This document shows, one piece after another, positions 1 through 8,715 of a stretch of DNA of 64,000 nucleotides (position 1 is its first letter; every line of letters starts with the position of its first letter). Under the pieces are notes generated by a model. That model had not been told where the DNA came from and searched no databases. It saw nothing but the letters and a program-made list of their open reading frames with translations. The DNA is from Xanthobacter autotrophicus Py2. Its GTDB lineage: Bacteria; Pseudomonadota; Alphaproteobacteria; Rhizobiales; Xanthobacteraceae. Location of the stretch: contig CP000781.1 in the NCBI GenBank assembly GCA_000017645.1, forward strand, positions 2,219,501-2,283,500. Reading direction: 5' to 3'. Made by a program: the position numbers and the translations under genes.

Positions 1-347
1 GCGAAGGCGGCGGTGAGCGCCGTCACCGCGAGGCCGAGGACCAGTACCGCGCCCAGCCCGACGAGGAAGGCCTGCCCCGCCGCCCGGCCCTTGCCCACGG
101 CCAGCTCGGCGGCAAGGTGGCGCACCACCGCCCGCTCGAACCCGCCGCGCGACACCGTGGCCAGCACGCCGACCAGGGTGAGGCAGAGGAAGAAATAGCC
201 CGAATCATGCACCCCCAGCGCCCGCGCGCCGAGCATGTAGAGCCCGAGCTTGCCGACCAGTTCGAGCCCACGGGCCATCATGGCGCCGGCATAGGTGCCG
301 TAGGTCCGCACGAGGGTGAGGAAGGAGGGGGACGGTGCCGCGCTCAC
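1..347 (-). CDS. Polysaccharide/O-antigen flippase-like membrane protein (N-terminal part)
   Basis: The gene starts in the window and runs off its left edge, so only about 115 residues are visible. They read as a membrane protein of the Wzx/MATE-like polysaccharide transporter type: a short polar N-terminus, then MARGLELVGKLGLYMLGARA, a long hydrophobic stretch around FFLCLTLVGVLATVSRGGFE, and a third segment rich in Leu, Val and Gly. The motif of a first helix followed by RxxG..E is typical of flippases that move lipid-linked oligosaccharides across the inner membrane. I used the GTG at 345-347; the paired ATGs at 276-281 are good alternatives that would shorten the protein by 22-23 residues. 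Without the C-terminal two thirds the family call is inference. Confidence 0.55.
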   Translation of the reverse strand, partial: MSAAPSPSFLTLVRTYGTYAGAMMARGLELVGKLGLYMLGARALGVHDSGYFFLCLTLVGVLATVSRGGFERAVVRHLAAELAVGKGRAAGQAFLVGLGAVLVLGLAVTALTAAF

Positions 348-821
348 GGCCGTCCCCGGCTGGCGGCGTTAGCATGCTGCGTGCCAGGCGGGCAGTTCGG
401 GGCGAGCTTGGCTCGGGATGGTTTCGCGATCATGCCGGCCTTGCTCACCCCTGTTTTCCGTCCGTGCGTTGATCTGGAGCACGTCTGCGCAAAATGCACC
501 CCGGCTTGGGTGACCAACGTGCGATGAAGGCAGAGATAAACCATGTCCCCTGAGCGGACGTGAACGGAAAATGCGCGCGCTGCGCTCTACACTGCGGCCT
601 GCGCGTTGGCGCCGGACAGGGCCTGGCGCGGACGGTGATTTCCCCGCGCCGGGTCCGGCTCCGTGCACGCAGCCATACTGCCCGCGGGCGCCGGAGGAAA
701 GCGGCCGGGATTGCGGATCGGGATGCGGCAGGGGAATGGGGCTGGAATGGTCGTGAGGATCGGCATGGGGACGGGGTGCCCGCAGGGGAGCACGGCAGGG
801 CGGCGCGCGGGGCAAGACATC
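348..821. other. Intergenic region without a recognisable gene
   Basis: About 470 bases lie between the divergent flippase gene and the small secreted protein. Every open frame here has a composition unlike the neighbouring proteins, and no family motif is visible. It presumably carries divergent promoters, but I see no convincing -35/-10 pair and no strong hairpin. Confidence 0.4.
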
Positions 822-1220
822 GTGACGCGGGCGCTGATGAGGCTTACGCTTGTGGCCGCGCTGGTGGGGGCCGGTGGGGCCATGGCCCAGCAGTCCCCCA
901 TGCAGAGCCTCGAAGGCCTGCCGGCGCGCCCGCCCGTCAATCCCGACGTCGACCCCTATCCGTTCGATCCGTTCTTGTCGCTGCGCAGCTATCTCAGGCA
1001 GCGCCTGCCGGCGGGCTGGTGGACCCGTGACCCGTCCTATGAGGCCGGGGCCTTCGTGGTGGTGGTGCATATTCCCGAAAGCTGGCGGGGCAATCCCACC
1101 TCGGCCATGCTGCGCTTGTGCCCGGAGCCGTCCAGCACGCTCTGGGAGCGCATCCAGGTGGTAGAGCTGCGGCCGTTCTATCACCAGGCGCCGTGGCCGG
1201 CGGCCACCTGCCGGCGCTGA
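822..1220 (+). CDS. Small secreted/periplasmic protein of unknown function
   Basis: The predicted protein of about 130 residues opens with a clear Sec signal peptide (MRLTLVAALVGAGGAMAQQ, cleavage probably after AMA). The mature part is aromatic- and proline-rich, with the stretches DPYPFDPFLSLRSY and PAGWWTRDPSYEAGAF and two Cys that could form a disulfide. I do not recognise a family. The GTG at 822 was taken because GGGGCAAG lies just upstream; the ATG at 837 gives a 127-residue product with the same signal peptide. Its stop is 10 bases from the end of the convergent small membrane gene. It most likely acts in the cell envelope. Confidence 0.5.
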   Translation: MTRALMRLTLVAALVGAGGAMAQQSPMQSLEGLPARPPVNPDVDPYPFDPFLSLRSYLRQRLPAGWWTRDPSYEAGAFVVVVHIPESWRGNPTSAMLRLCPEPSSTLWERIQVVELRPFYHQAPWPAATCRR

Positions 1221-1230
1221 AAAGTCCGCT

Positions 1231-1479
1231 TCAGACTTCGTCGCGCAGGGAACGATGGACGTGGATCGGCGCGGCGGGGGCCAGATGGCGGCCGGAGTGG
1301 CGCTCCAGCCCGATCACGGCTGCGATGGCCACGAAGCCGAAGAACACGATGCTGCTGGCGGTGGTCAGGGTAAGCACGGCGCTGCCGATGACGACGATCG
1401 TCTCCGACGGGCGCGTGAAGACGGCAACGAGCAGCACCAGGCCAAGGATCGCCGCCACAAGAACGCGAATGACCGACAT
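1231..1479 (-). CDS. Small two-helix inner-membrane protein, unknown function
   Basis: The 82-residue product has two hydrophobic segments (about residues 5-20 and 28-58) and a polar, His- and Arg-rich tail (LERHSGRHLAPAAPIHVHRS). A strong ribosome binding site (GGAGGCGAG) directly precedes the ATG, which supports a real gene. It lies downstream of sdhB on the same strand but beyond that operon's terminator. No family is recognised; small proteins of this kind are common in rhizobial envelopes. Confidence 0.5.
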   Translation of the reverse strand: MSVIRVLVAAILGLVLLVAVFTRPSETIVVIGSAVLTLTTASSIVFFGFVAIAAVIGLERHSGRHLAPAAPIHVHRSLRDEV

Positions 1480-1600
1480 CTCGCCTCCTCCGGCAATCTC
1501 AAGGTTGACGGGGAATTTTTTAACACGGAATGCGCGGGGTTGAGAAGCGCCCTACACCTGGCGGCCTGCTGAGCACCACGCCGGGGAGCGATCCGCAAGC

Positions 1601-1634
1601 AAAAGGCCGCCACGCCAGGGGCGGGCGGCCTTTT
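1601..1634 (-). terminator. Rho-independent terminator of the sdh operon
   Basis: A perfect 11-bp stem (AAAAGGCCGCC paired with GGCGGCCTTTT) stands 22 bases after the sdhB stop. On the minus strand the stem ends in a run of T, as expected for an intrinsic terminator. Confidence 0.8.
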
Positions 1635-1656
1635 GAAAAGGCGCGATCGCGTGCCG

Positions 1657-2442
1657 TCAGATCTGGCGCTCGACCATCATCTTCTTGATCTCGGCGATGG
1701 CCTTGGCCGGGTTGAGGCTCTTCGGGCACGCCTGGGCGCAGTTCATGATGGTATGGCAGCGATACAGCCGGAAGGGGTCTTCCAGATAATCGAGCCGGGC
1801 GCCGGTGCGCTCGTCGCGGCTGTCCTTCAGCCAGCGGGTGGCCTGGAGCAGGGCCGCCGGGCCGAGGTAGCGGTCGCCGTTCCACCAGTAGCTGGGGCAG
1901 GAGGTGGAGCAGCAGGCGCACAGGATGCACTCGTAGAGGCCGTCCAGCTTCTCGCGGTCGTCCTTGGCCTGGCGCCACTCCTTCTCGGGGGGCGGGCTGT
2001 CGGTCTGCAGCCACGGCTCGATGGAGGCGTGCTGGGCGTAGAAATGGGTGAGGTCCGGCACCAGGTCCTTCACCACCGGCATGTGCGGCAGCGGATAGAT
2101 GTTGACCACGCCCTTCACCAGCACCTCGTCCATGCCCTTGGTGCAGGCCAAAGTGTTGGTGCCGCCGATGTTCATGGCGCACGAGCCGCACACGCCCTCG
2201 CGGCAGGACCGGCGGAAGGTGAGGGTGGGATCGACGGTGTTCTTGATCCAGATCAGGCCGTCGAGAACCATGGGCCCGCAATCCTCGCGGTCGACATAAT
2301 AGGTGTCGACCCGCGGGTTGCGGCCGTCGTCCGGGTTCCAGCGATAGATGCGGAACTCGGTCAGCTTCTTGGCGCCCTGCGGCTTCGGCCACACCTTGCC
2401 GGGCGTGATCTGGGAGTTCTTCGGGAGGGTGAGCTCAACCAT
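1657..2442 (-). CDS. sdhB: Succinate dehydrogenase iron-sulfur subunit
   Basis: This 261-residue subunit carries electrons from the flavoprotein to ubiquinone in complex II of the TCA cycle and respiratory chain. All three cluster sites are visible: the plant-ferredoxin [2Fe-2S] motif [10 protein letters not shown] with a later Cys, and the two ferredoxin-like motifs [12 protein letters not shown] and [13 protein letters not shown] that bind [4Fe-4S] and [3Fe-4S]. Length is normal for the family. The start [10 protein letters not shown] was chosen because AGGAC lies at the right distance upstream; the open frame continues 17 codons further without a better site. It is the last gene of sdhCDAB and is followed by a terminator. 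Confidence 0.98.
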   Translation of the reverse strand: MVELTLPKNSQITPGKVWPKPQGAKKLTEFRIYRWNPDDGRNPRVDTYYVDREDCGPMVLDGLIWIKNTVDPTLTFRRSCREGVCGSCAMNIGGTNTLACTKGMDEVLVKGVVNIYPLPHMPVVKDLVPDLTHFYAQHASIEPWLQTDSPPPEKEWRQAKDDREKLDGLYECILCACCSTSCPSYWWNGDRYLGPAALLQATRWLKDSRDERTGARLDYLEDPFRLYRCHTIMNCAQACPKSLNPAKAIAEIKKMMVERQI

Positions 2443-2547
2443 GGGACGTCCTGGAACGCTGGAGCGGTAACCGCCCGCAGGATTTCTGGCCATGGCCGCG
2501 CGCGGTGGGCATTCCAGCCCGTGCCGCGCGCGGTCGCGATGACACGA

Positions 2548-4383
2548 TCAGTACACGCGCTTCTTGGGCTCGATGTACTGGATGTCGTTGGACAGCGTGT
2601 AGGTGTGCACCGGCCGGTCATCGAGACGCACGTTGCCGGTTGCGGTGTCGAAGTAGGCGAGGGTGTGCTTCATCCAGTTCACGTCGTCGCGATCCGGGAA
2701 GTCCTCGCGGGCGTGGCCGCCACGGCTTTCCTTGCGGGCGCTCGCGCCCTCCATGGTGACGATGGCCTGGGCGATGAGGTTCTCGAACTCCAGCGTCTCG
2801 ATGAGGTCCGAGTTCCACACCAGCGACCGGTCGGTGACGCCGATGTCGCTTGCGCCCTTGTAGACGTCGTGGATCAGCTTGCAGCCTTCCTCAAGCACCT
2901 CGCCGGTGCGGAAGACGGCGCAGTTGCTCTGCATCACCTTCTGCATGGCGAGCCGCAGCTCGGCGGTGGGGGTGCCACCGGAAGCATAACGGGCCGCATC
3001 CAGACGGGAGAGCGCGAGGTCTGCGCTGCCGGCCGGCAGCTCGCGGTGCTTCTCGCCGGGCTTCACCAGCTCGGCGGCGCGCAGGCCGGCCGCGCGGCCG
3101 AACACCACGAGGTCGATGAGCGAGTTGGAGCCGAGGCGGTTGGCGCCGTGCACCGAGACGCAGGCGGCTTCGCCGATGGCCATGAGGCCGGGCACCACCG
3201 TGTCGGGATCGCCGGAGCGCTTGTCCAGCACCTCGCCGTAATAGTTCGTGGGGATGCCGCCCATGTTGTAGTGCACGGTCGGGATCACCGGGATCGGCTC
3301 GCGGGTCAGGTCCACGCCGGCGAAGATCTTCGCGCTCTCCGAGATGCCGGGCAGGCGCTCGTGGAGGATGGCGGGGTCGAGATGGTCGAGGTGCAGGAAG
3401 ATGTGGTCCTTGTTCTTGCCGACGCCGCGGCCCTCGCGGATCTCCATGGTCATGGAGCGGGAGACCACGTCGCGCGAGGCAAGGTCCTTGGCCGACGGGG
3501 CATAGCGCTCCATGAAGCGCTCGCCCGCGGAATTGGTGAGGTAGCCGCCTTCGCCGCGGGCGCCCTCGGTGATGAGGCAGCCCGAGCCGTAGATGCCGGT
3601 GGGATGGAACTGCACGAATTCCATGTCCTGCAGCGGCAGGCCGGCGCGCAGCACCATGCCGCCGCCGTCGCCGGTGCAGGTATGGGCCGAGGTGGCGGAG
3701 AAATAGGCGCGGCCGTAGCCGCCGGTGGCGAGCACCACGAGATGGGCGCGGAAGCGATGGATGGTGCCGTCGTCGAGCTTGATGGCGATGACGCCCCGGC
3801 AGCGGCCGTCCTCATCCATGATGAGGTCGATGGCGAAGTATTCGACGAAGAATTCGGCGTGGTGCTTCAGCGCCGCCCCATAGAGCGTGTGCAGCATGGC
3901 GTGACCGGTGCGGTCCGCCGCGGCGCAGGTGCGCTGGGCGGTGCCCTTGCCGTAATGGGTGGTCATGCCGCCGAACGGGCGCTGGTAGATCTTGCCGTCC
4001 TCGGTGCGGGAGAAGGGCACGCCCCAGTGCTCCAGCTCGTAGACCGCTGCGGGCGCGTTGCGCACCATGTATTCGATGGCGTCCTGATCACCCAGCCAGT
4101 CCGACCCCTTCACGGTGTCGTACATGTGCCATTCCCACTTGTCCTCGCCCATGTTGGCGAGGGAGGCGGCGACGCCGCCCTGGGCCGCCACCGTGTGGGA
4201 GCGGGTGGGGAACACCTTGGTGATGCAGGCGGTGCGCAGGCCGGCTTCCGAGCAGCCGACCACGGCGCGCAGGCCGGCGCCGCCAGCGCCCACCACGAGC
4301 ACGTCGTAGGTGTGGTCCTCGATGGGGTAGGCAGCGCCGTTGATGCCGGGCGCGGCGGCCCCGTTGGTTGCGGTGTCGGCCAT
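2548..4383 (-). CDS. sdhA: Succinate dehydrogenase flavoprotein subunit
   Basis: The 611-residue catalytic subunit oxidises succinate to fumarate with covalently bound FAD. The N-terminal Rossmann motif [13 protein letters not shown], the covalent-FAD region around SHTVAAQGG, the substrate-loop sequence TEGARGEGG, and the late [11 protein letters not shown] motif are all intact, and the C-terminus ends in the usual KKRVY-like tail. The start at [10 protein letters not shown] was chosen because it sits one base after the sdhD stop, so the two genes are almost certainly translated together. A 105-base gap separates it from sdhB. The protein sits on the cytoplasmic face of the inner membrane. 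Confidence 0.98.
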   Translation of the reverse strand: MADTATNGAAAPGINGAAYPIEDHTYDVLVVGAGGAGLRAVVGCSEAGLRTACITKVFPTRSHTVAAQGGVAASLANMGEDKWEWHMYDTVKGSDWLGDQDAIEYMVRNAPAAVYELEHWGVPFSRTEDGKIYQRPFGGMTTHYGKGTAQRTCAAADRTGHAMLHTLYGAALKHHAEFFVEYFAIDLIMDEDGRCRGVIAIKLDDGTIHRFRAHLVVLATGGYGRAYFSATSAHTCTGDGGGMVLRAGLPLQDMEFVQFHPTGIYGSGCLITEGARGEGGYLTNSAGERFMERYAPSAKDLASRDVVSRSMTMEIREGRGVGKNKDHIFLHLDHLDPAILHERLPGISESAKIFAGVDLTREPIPVIPTVHYNMGGIPTNYYGEVLDKRSGDPDTVVPGLMAIGEAACVSVHGANRLGSNSLIDLVVFGRAAGLRAAELVKPGEKHRELPAGSADLALSRLDAARYASGGTPTAELRLAMQKVMQSNCAVFRTGEVLEEGCKLIHDVYKGASDIGVTDRSLVWNSDLIETLEFENLIAQAIVTMEGASARKESRGGHAREDFPDRDDVNWMKHTLAYFDTATGNVRLDDRPVHTYTLSNDIQYIEPKKRVY

Positions 4384-4384
4384 G

Positions 4385-4792
4385 TCAGCCTCCCAGGCTG
4401 ATCTTGAGCACGGCGAAGGCGCCGGCGAGGGCAATGGCGATGCTGAAGAAGGTGTTGGCCACGATGAGCATCACCTTGAGTGCCTCAGTGTGGATGTAAT
4501 CCTCGATCACCACCTGCATGCCGATGCGCATGTGCGTGGTGACCGACAGCAGCGTCAGCAGGATGACCACCGCCACGAACGGATGGCCGAGGGTGGCGCG
4601 CGTCGCCGCGTAGCTGGAGCCGGCGAGGCTGATGACGATCCCGATGAAGGCGATCATCAGGATCAGGTTGGCGAGGCCGGTGACGCGCTGCTTGAAGAAA
4701 TGGTCGGTGCCGGAGCGGGCAGAGCCGAGGCCGCGCACGCGGCCGAGGGCCGTGCGCATGGGGGCGTGTCCGGAGGACGGGGTGTTGCTCAT
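4385..4792 (-). CDS. sdhD: Succinate dehydrogenase membrane anchor subunit
   Basis: The 135-residue protein has three hydrophobic helices and helps anchor complex II and bind heme b and ubiquinone. Family marks visible are the amphipathic N-terminal segment [12 protein letters not shown] and the motif [16 protein letters not shown], which holds the conserved His, Asp and Tyr residues near the heme and quinone sites. It lies 10 bases after sdhC and one base before sdhA, so it belongs to a tightly coupled operon. Confidence 0.95.
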   Translation of the reverse strand: MSNTPSSGHAPMRTALGRVRGLGSARSGTDHFFKQRVTGLANLILMIAFIGIVISLAGSSYAATRATLGHPFVAVVILLTLLSVTTHMRIGMQVVIEDYIHTEALKVMLIVANTFFSIAIALAGAFAVLKISLGG

Positions 4793-4802
4793 GTGATCCT
4801 CC

Positions 4803-5204
4803 TCAGCCCTTCACCGCGAGACCGACGACCCACAGGATGACGGTCAGCGCCACCGAGCCGGCCAGGGTCGCCTGGGCGAGGAGCATGCGCTCCTTCGGGC
4901 CGAAGCCGTGGATGAAATCCCAGATGAAGTGGCGCGCGCCGCCGAGCGCGTGGTGCAGCAGGGCCCAGGTGTAGCCGAACAGCACGATGAGGCCGATGGG
5001 CGAGCCCGCCACGGAGCGGAAGCTCTCGAAGGCCGAGGGGGAGGTCGCGGCGGCGAGCAGCCACCAGACCAGGATCGCCGTCCCGAAATAGAGCCCGACG
5101 CCCGTGATGCGATGCACAATGGACATCACCATCGTAAACAGCGGACGGTAGATCTGTAGGTGGGGCGAAAGGGGACGATCAATGCGTTGAGGGCTGTCGG
5201 CCAT
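4803..5204 (-). CDS. sdhC: Succinate dehydrogenase cytochrome b556 subunit
   Basis: This 133-residue membrane subunit is the first gene of sdhCDAB. It contains the signature SPHLQIYRPLFTMVMSIVHR followed by ITG, and the second family motif with the heme-ligand His in LLHHALGGARHFIWD. Three transmembrane helices are predicted. The start at MADSPQRIDR was preferred over an ATG 13 codons upstream because GGAGGAGG precedes it at ideal spacing. The 257-base gap to the ompW stop holds the operon promoter, which I could not place with confidence. Confidence 0.96.
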   Translation of the reverse strand: MADSPQRIDRPLSPHLQIYRPLFTMVMSIVHRITGVGLYFGTAILVWWLLAAATSPSAFESFRSVAGSPIGLIVLFGYTWALLHHALGGARHFIWDFIHGFGPKERMLLAQATLAGSVALTVILWVVGLAVKG

Positions 5205-5402
5205 GGGGCCTCCTCCAAAAAATCGACCGATCAGGTATCTCAATCGTCGACACTTCGCAACGATTCCAAAGCACCTTGGCGGGGCTTTAAAACCGGATAC
5301 GTCGCGTACCGCAATTGGATGATCGTTGCATGCCGCTTTTGGGTCGCGGCGAATTGCTGCGCTGCCAACGTTCCGGGCGCGGGCGGGTGCGCTGCACGCG
5401 CG

Positions 5403-5434
5403 AAAAAAAACAGCGCCGGAAGACCGGCGCTGTT
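5403..5434 (-). terminator. Rho-independent terminator of ompW
   Basis: An 11-bp stem (AACAGCGCCGG with CCGGCGCTGTT) with an AAGA loop follows the ompW stop. The A-tract at 5403-5410 becomes a T-tract on the minus strand. Confidence 0.85.
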
Positions 5435-5461
5435 CTGGAGGTCAGGTCTGGAAGGACCTTA

Positions 5462-6148
5462 TCAGAAACGGTAGGTGACGCCCGTACCGAAGATCCAGGG
5501 GTTCAGGTCGGCGCCGCCGGTGAGGTAGCTGCCACCGACGGTCTGCAGGGTGAAGGAGGGCTCCAGGAAGAGCTTCTTCACGTCCACGTTGATGCCCCAG
5601 TGACGGTCGATCATCCAGTCGAAGCCGGCCTGCAGTGCGAGGCCCCAGGTGTCGTGCACGTCGACGCTGGCGAACGCCGGGTTCTTGGCGTCCTGATTGA
5701 AAAACACGGTGTAGTTCACACCAGCGCCGATATAGGGCTTGAACGGCCCGAAATCGGTGAAGTGGTACTGCAGGGTGAGGGTCGGGGGCAGCAGCCACAC
5801 CTTGCCCACCTGGCCGAGGCTGGTGATGGTGCCCGCGCCGTTGATGTCGTGGGGGGTGACGCCGAGGATGAGTTCGGCCGCGATGTTCTTGGTGAAGTAG
5901 TAGGTGATGTCGAGTTCCGGCACCACCGAGTCGGAATAGGTGAGGTCGGAGCCGAGGACGCCGTTCACGGACCCGCCGTTCTCCGGCATCACGTACAGTG
6001 CGCGAACGCGGATCTGCCAGGGGCTCAGGGCCTCCTCGACCACCGGAGCCTTGTAGACCGGGGTCGACAGGTCTGCCGCCACCGCACCGCCCATCGAAAA
6101 GGCGGCGAAGCCCGCCGCAACAATGGCACCCAGACCGAACTTCTTCAT
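5462..6148 (-). CDS. ompW: OmpW-family outer membrane porin
   Basis: The 228-residue product has a signal peptide (MKKFGLGAIVAAGFAAF, cleavage after AVA) and then an eight-stranded beta-barrel of the OmpW family. Family marks are WQIRVRALYVMPENGG near the mature N-terminus, the alternating strands DITYYFTKNIAAELI and PYIGAGVNYTVFF, and the C-terminal FGTGVTYRF, whose last Phe is the outer-membrane assembly signal. OmpW proteins are small hydrophobic channels in the outer membrane. The start at MKKFG follows GGGAGCGGGG. It is a single gene with its own terminator, and the FNR/FixK-like box upstream suggests oxygen-dependent control. Confidence 0.9.
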   Translation of the reverse strand: MKKFGLGAIVAAGFAAFSMGGAVAADLSTPVYKAPVVEEALSPWQIRVRALYVMPENGGSVNGVLGSDLTYSDSVVPELDITYYFTKNIAAELILGVTPHDINGAGTITSLGQVGKVWLLPPTLTLQYHFTDFGPFKPYIGAGVNYTVFFNQDAKNPAFASVDVHDTWGLALQAGFDWMIDRHWGINVDVKKLFLEPSFTLQTVGGSYLTGGADLNPWIFGTGVTYRF

Positions 6149-6218
6149 TGCCCCGCTCCCGCGAACTTGATCAACACAACCATAGGGCAACACATCGCGC
6201 TGCTGATCCCCCGAAAGT

Positions 6219-6232
6219 TTGATTTATGTCAA
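6219..6232 (-). promoter_or_regulatory. FNR/FixK-type operator upstream of ompW
   Basis: The 14-base sequence TTGATTTATGTCAA (TTGACATAAATCAA on the coding strand) exactly fits TTGAY-N4-RTCAA, the box bound by FNR, Anr and FixK regulators. Its centre is about 78 bases upstream of the ompW ATG. That leaves room for a start site about 41 bases downstream of the centre, the usual activating position. Confidence 0.6.
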
Positions 6233-6361
6233 TTTTGGGTCTGTCGCGGCGAAACTGTGGCGCGGAAGCCACAGGGCGGCCGCCCGCCCGCCGCATTTGC
6301 CGGGCATGGCTCAGGCTGGTACGCCGTGCTGGCTACGGTCGCTGATTTCCCTTGTTCATGA

Positions 6362-7522
6362 ATGGCTTCCTTTTTCATGTCCTGTTCTGCCGCGGCTCTG
6401 CCGCACCGCCTGGCGTGGGTCCGGTCGATTTTGGCCCTGCGTCAGTCGCAACCAGGCCGGGTGCGGCACGCGATCTTCGTGGTCACGGGTGTTCTCGTCC
6501 TGTTCGGTGCGATGTTCACGATTCTCCCCGCGCGGGCGGACGCCGTGCGTGACCTGCGGCTTTCGGTGAACGGCGAGGACCGGCGCTTCGTGGTGGTCAC
6601 GCCCGAGGGGGTAAGCGGGCCAGCACCGGTCGTGATCGCGCTCCACGGCGCGGCGCAAACCCCAGAAAGCTTCCGCGCCTATTTCGGGCTCGATGCGGCG
6701 GCGGCGGCCCACGGCTTCGTGGCGGTCTATCCGGAAGGGGAGGGCCGGGTGTGGAACGACGGGCGGCCCGCCGCCATGCGCCTCAAGATGATGCTGCGGC
6801 CCGGCGACGACGTGGCGTTCCTGGTGGCGCTGGTCCAGCGGCTGGCGCAGGACGGCATCGCCGATCCGGCGCGCATCTATCTCACCGGCATTTCCAACGG
6901 CGGCTTCATGGTGCAGCGCATGGCCTGCGAGCATGCGGACCTGTTCGCCGCCTATTCGTCCATCATGGCCACGGCGCCGGCCAATTATCGCGAGGAATGC
7001 AAGCCCGACCGGCCGGTCCCCATCCAGTTCATCCATGGTACGGCGGATTCCGTCATCGCCTATTCGGGCTTCTGGACGCCAGTGGGGGCGACCCTGTCGG
7101 CACCCGAGAGCGCGCGCCTGTTCGCCCGCATCAACGGGTGCGGCGCCTCGAACCAGCGCGAGCTGCCCGATCTCGACCAGACCGACGGCACCACGGCGGT
7201 GCTGCGGCGCTGGGACGGCTGCCGGGATGGCTCGGCGGTGGAGCTCATCAGCATCGAGCGCGGCGGCCACCAGTCGCCGGCGCGGGTGGACACGAAGCCC
7301 GACCTCGCCACCCCTTTCCTCGGTCTGCGCAGCCGCGACATCGATTCCGGCGAGGAGGTCTGGCGCTTCATGTCCGCCTTCGGCGGCGGGGTCACCTCCG
7401 GGTCGCGCCTTGGTGCGGGCGCGGTGCCCTTGCCACCGCCGTCCCCGTTGCGGGGCAACCGCACGGGCGCCGTGGTGCGCCCGGCGGCGGCCGCCGATCA
7501 GCGCGGGATCAGCGCCCAGTAG
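6362..7522 (+). CDS. Secreted esterase of the PHB depolymerase/feruloyl esterase (LpqC-like, CE1) type
   Basis: The 386-residue alpha/beta hydrolase has a hydrophobic N-terminal segment (FVVTGVLVLFGAMFTILPAR) that acts as signal peptide or anchor. The core motifs follow in order: VVIALHGAAQTPESF (oxyanion region), GISNGG (nucleophile Ser), IHGTADSVI (Asp) and ERGGHQSP (His). This pattern is that of the LpqC group, which hydrolyses ester bonds of aromatic or short-chain substrates. The last about 50 residues are a Pro/Arg-rich tail. Its end overlaps the convergent mch-like gene by 25 bases. The start is uncertain because no ribosome site is obvious; GTG near the hydrophobic segment is possible. 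The exact substrate is unknown. Confidence 0.75.
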   Translation: MASFFMSCSAAALPHRLAWVRSILALRQSQPGRVRHAIFVVTGVLVLFGAMFTILPARADAVRDLRLSVNGEDRRFVVVTPEGVSGPAPVVIALHGAAQTPESFRAYFGLDAAAAAHGFVAVYPEGEGRVWNDGRPAAMRLKMMLRPGDDVAFLVALVQRLAQDGIADPARIYLTGISNGGFMVQRMACEHADLFAAYSSIMATAPANYREECKPDRPVPIQFIHGTADSVIAYSGFWTPVGATLSAPESARLFARINGCGASNQRELPDLDQTDGTTAVLRRWDGCRDGSAVELISIERGGHQSPARVDTKPDLATPFLGLRSRDIDSGEEVWRFMSAFGGGVTSGSRLGAGAVPLPPPSPLRGNRTGAVVRPAAAADQRGISAQ

Positions 7523-8559
7523 TCGAGGTCGAGGATCACGCTCGGGTCATAGTCCTCGCCGGTCTCGGTAGCGACCTTGGCGGGGAAGTCGCCCGTAAGC
7601 CGGTCCTTGGTGGCGATGGTGCGCAGGCGCAGCGCGCCCACGTCCTCGCGGCCCGGCAGGGGCTGGGCGTCGAGCACCTCCGTCCAGGCATGCACGGTGA
7701 GGCCCGCGAACAGGGGCGCCACATGGCGCCCGCCATTGATGGCGGCCACGTGGAACACGTTGGCGAGGCCGTTGAAGGACAGCGCGCGGGCGATCGAGAT
7801 GACGTGCCCGCCATAGATCAGCCGCCGTCCGAACCGGCCCTGGCCCTCGGTGAACTGGTTGAAATGCACTTTTGCGGTGTTCTGGTAGAGGCGGGTGGCG
7901 ATCATGTGCTCCGCCTCCTCCACCGTCATGCCGTCCACATGGTCGATGCGCTCGCCCACCTGGTAGTCGGCGAAGCGAGCATCCGAGCCGGCGAGGTCGT
8001 TGCGCCAGCCCTCGATGTCGAGCAACGGCACGGCGCCGCCCAGAGCGTCGGGGGCGAGTGCCGCCGGCAGCTTGGGCACCACCGGCTCGGGGGCGGGGCG
8101 GGAGGTGTCGGCCTTGCGCACCATCACCCAGCGCACATAGTCCAGCACCTCGGTGCCGTCCTGGTTGAAGCCCACCGAGCGCACATAGACGACGCCGCTC
8201 TGGCCGTTGGAGTTTTCCCTGAGGCCGATCACTTCCGACACGGCGGTCAGCGTGTCGCCGGGATAGACCGGGGCGAGGAAGCGCCCGCCGGCATAGCCCA
8301 GATTGGCCACCGCATTGAGGGAGATGTCCGGCACCGTCTTGCCGAACACCACGTGGAAGACCAGCAGGTCGTCGACGGGCGCGCGCGGATAACCGATGGC
8401 CTGCGCGAAGCTGTCTGCCGACTGCACGGCGAAGCGGGTGCCATAGAGCGCGCTGTAGAGGCTCACGTCGCCGACCGTTACGGTGCGCGGCGTCGCGTGG
8501 CGGATCACCTGGCCGACGCTGAAGTCCTCGAAGAAATTGCCCCGGTTGGTCTTGCTCAT
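7498..8559 (-). CDS. mch: MaoC-family hydratase, probable mesaconyl-CoA hydratase
   Basis: The 353-residue protein carries two hot-dog (MaoC) domains. It begins with GNFFEDFSVGQVIRHATPRT and continues with LLVFHVVFGKTVPDISLNAV and NLGYAGGRFLAPVYPGDTL. As I recall them, mesaconyl-CoA hydratases of the ethylmalonyl-CoA pathway share this opening. The enzyme interconverts mesaconyl-C1-CoA and beta-methylmalyl-CoA. The second half repeats the fold and contains RLIYGGHVISIARALSFNG. I chose the MSKTNRG start because GGGGGG lies about six bases upstream; the ATG two codons before is too close to it. A CitE-type lyase gene about 2 kb away supports the pathway call. No ethylmalonyl-CoA mutase or reductase is in the window. 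Confidence 0.75.
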   Translation of the reverse strand: MSKTNRGNFFEDFSVGQVIRHATPRTVTVGDVSLYSALYGTRFAVQSADSFAQAIGYPRAPVDDLLVFHVVFGKTVPDISLNAVANLGYAGGRFLAPVYPGDTLTAVSEVIGLRENSNGQSGVVYVRSVGFNQDGTEVLDYVRWVMVRKADTSRPAPEPVVPKLPAALAPDALGGAVPLLDIEGWRNDLAGSDARFADYQVGERIDHVDGMTVEEAEHMIATRLYQNTAKVHFNQFTEGQGRFGRRLIYGGHVISIARALSFNGLANVFHVAAINGGRHVAPLFAGLTVHAWTEVLDAQPLPGREDVGALRLRTIATKDRLTGDFPAKVATETGEDYDPSVILDLDYWALIPR

Positions 8560-8715
8560 CTTCATCCCCCCGTGTCGCGCCATGTTGCAGAGCGGCGCGG
8601 TGCGACGCAACAGCCGTGCGGATCCGCCGCCACGCTGCTTGACGCGGCGTGCCTGATGGTCCTCATGGGGGTAAGGCGCTGAGGGCGGCGCCGCCATTCG
8701 ACAAAGGGGGCAGGG

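Noticed and set aside
1633..4401. 922-codon open frame opposite sdhB-sdhA
   Set aside because: Antisense shadow caused by high GC third positions; no motifs and it covers two real genes and the gap between them.
6167..6174. TTGATCAA upstream of ompW as a second FNR box
   Set aside because: The half sites are adjacent without the N4 spacer that FNR-type proteins need.
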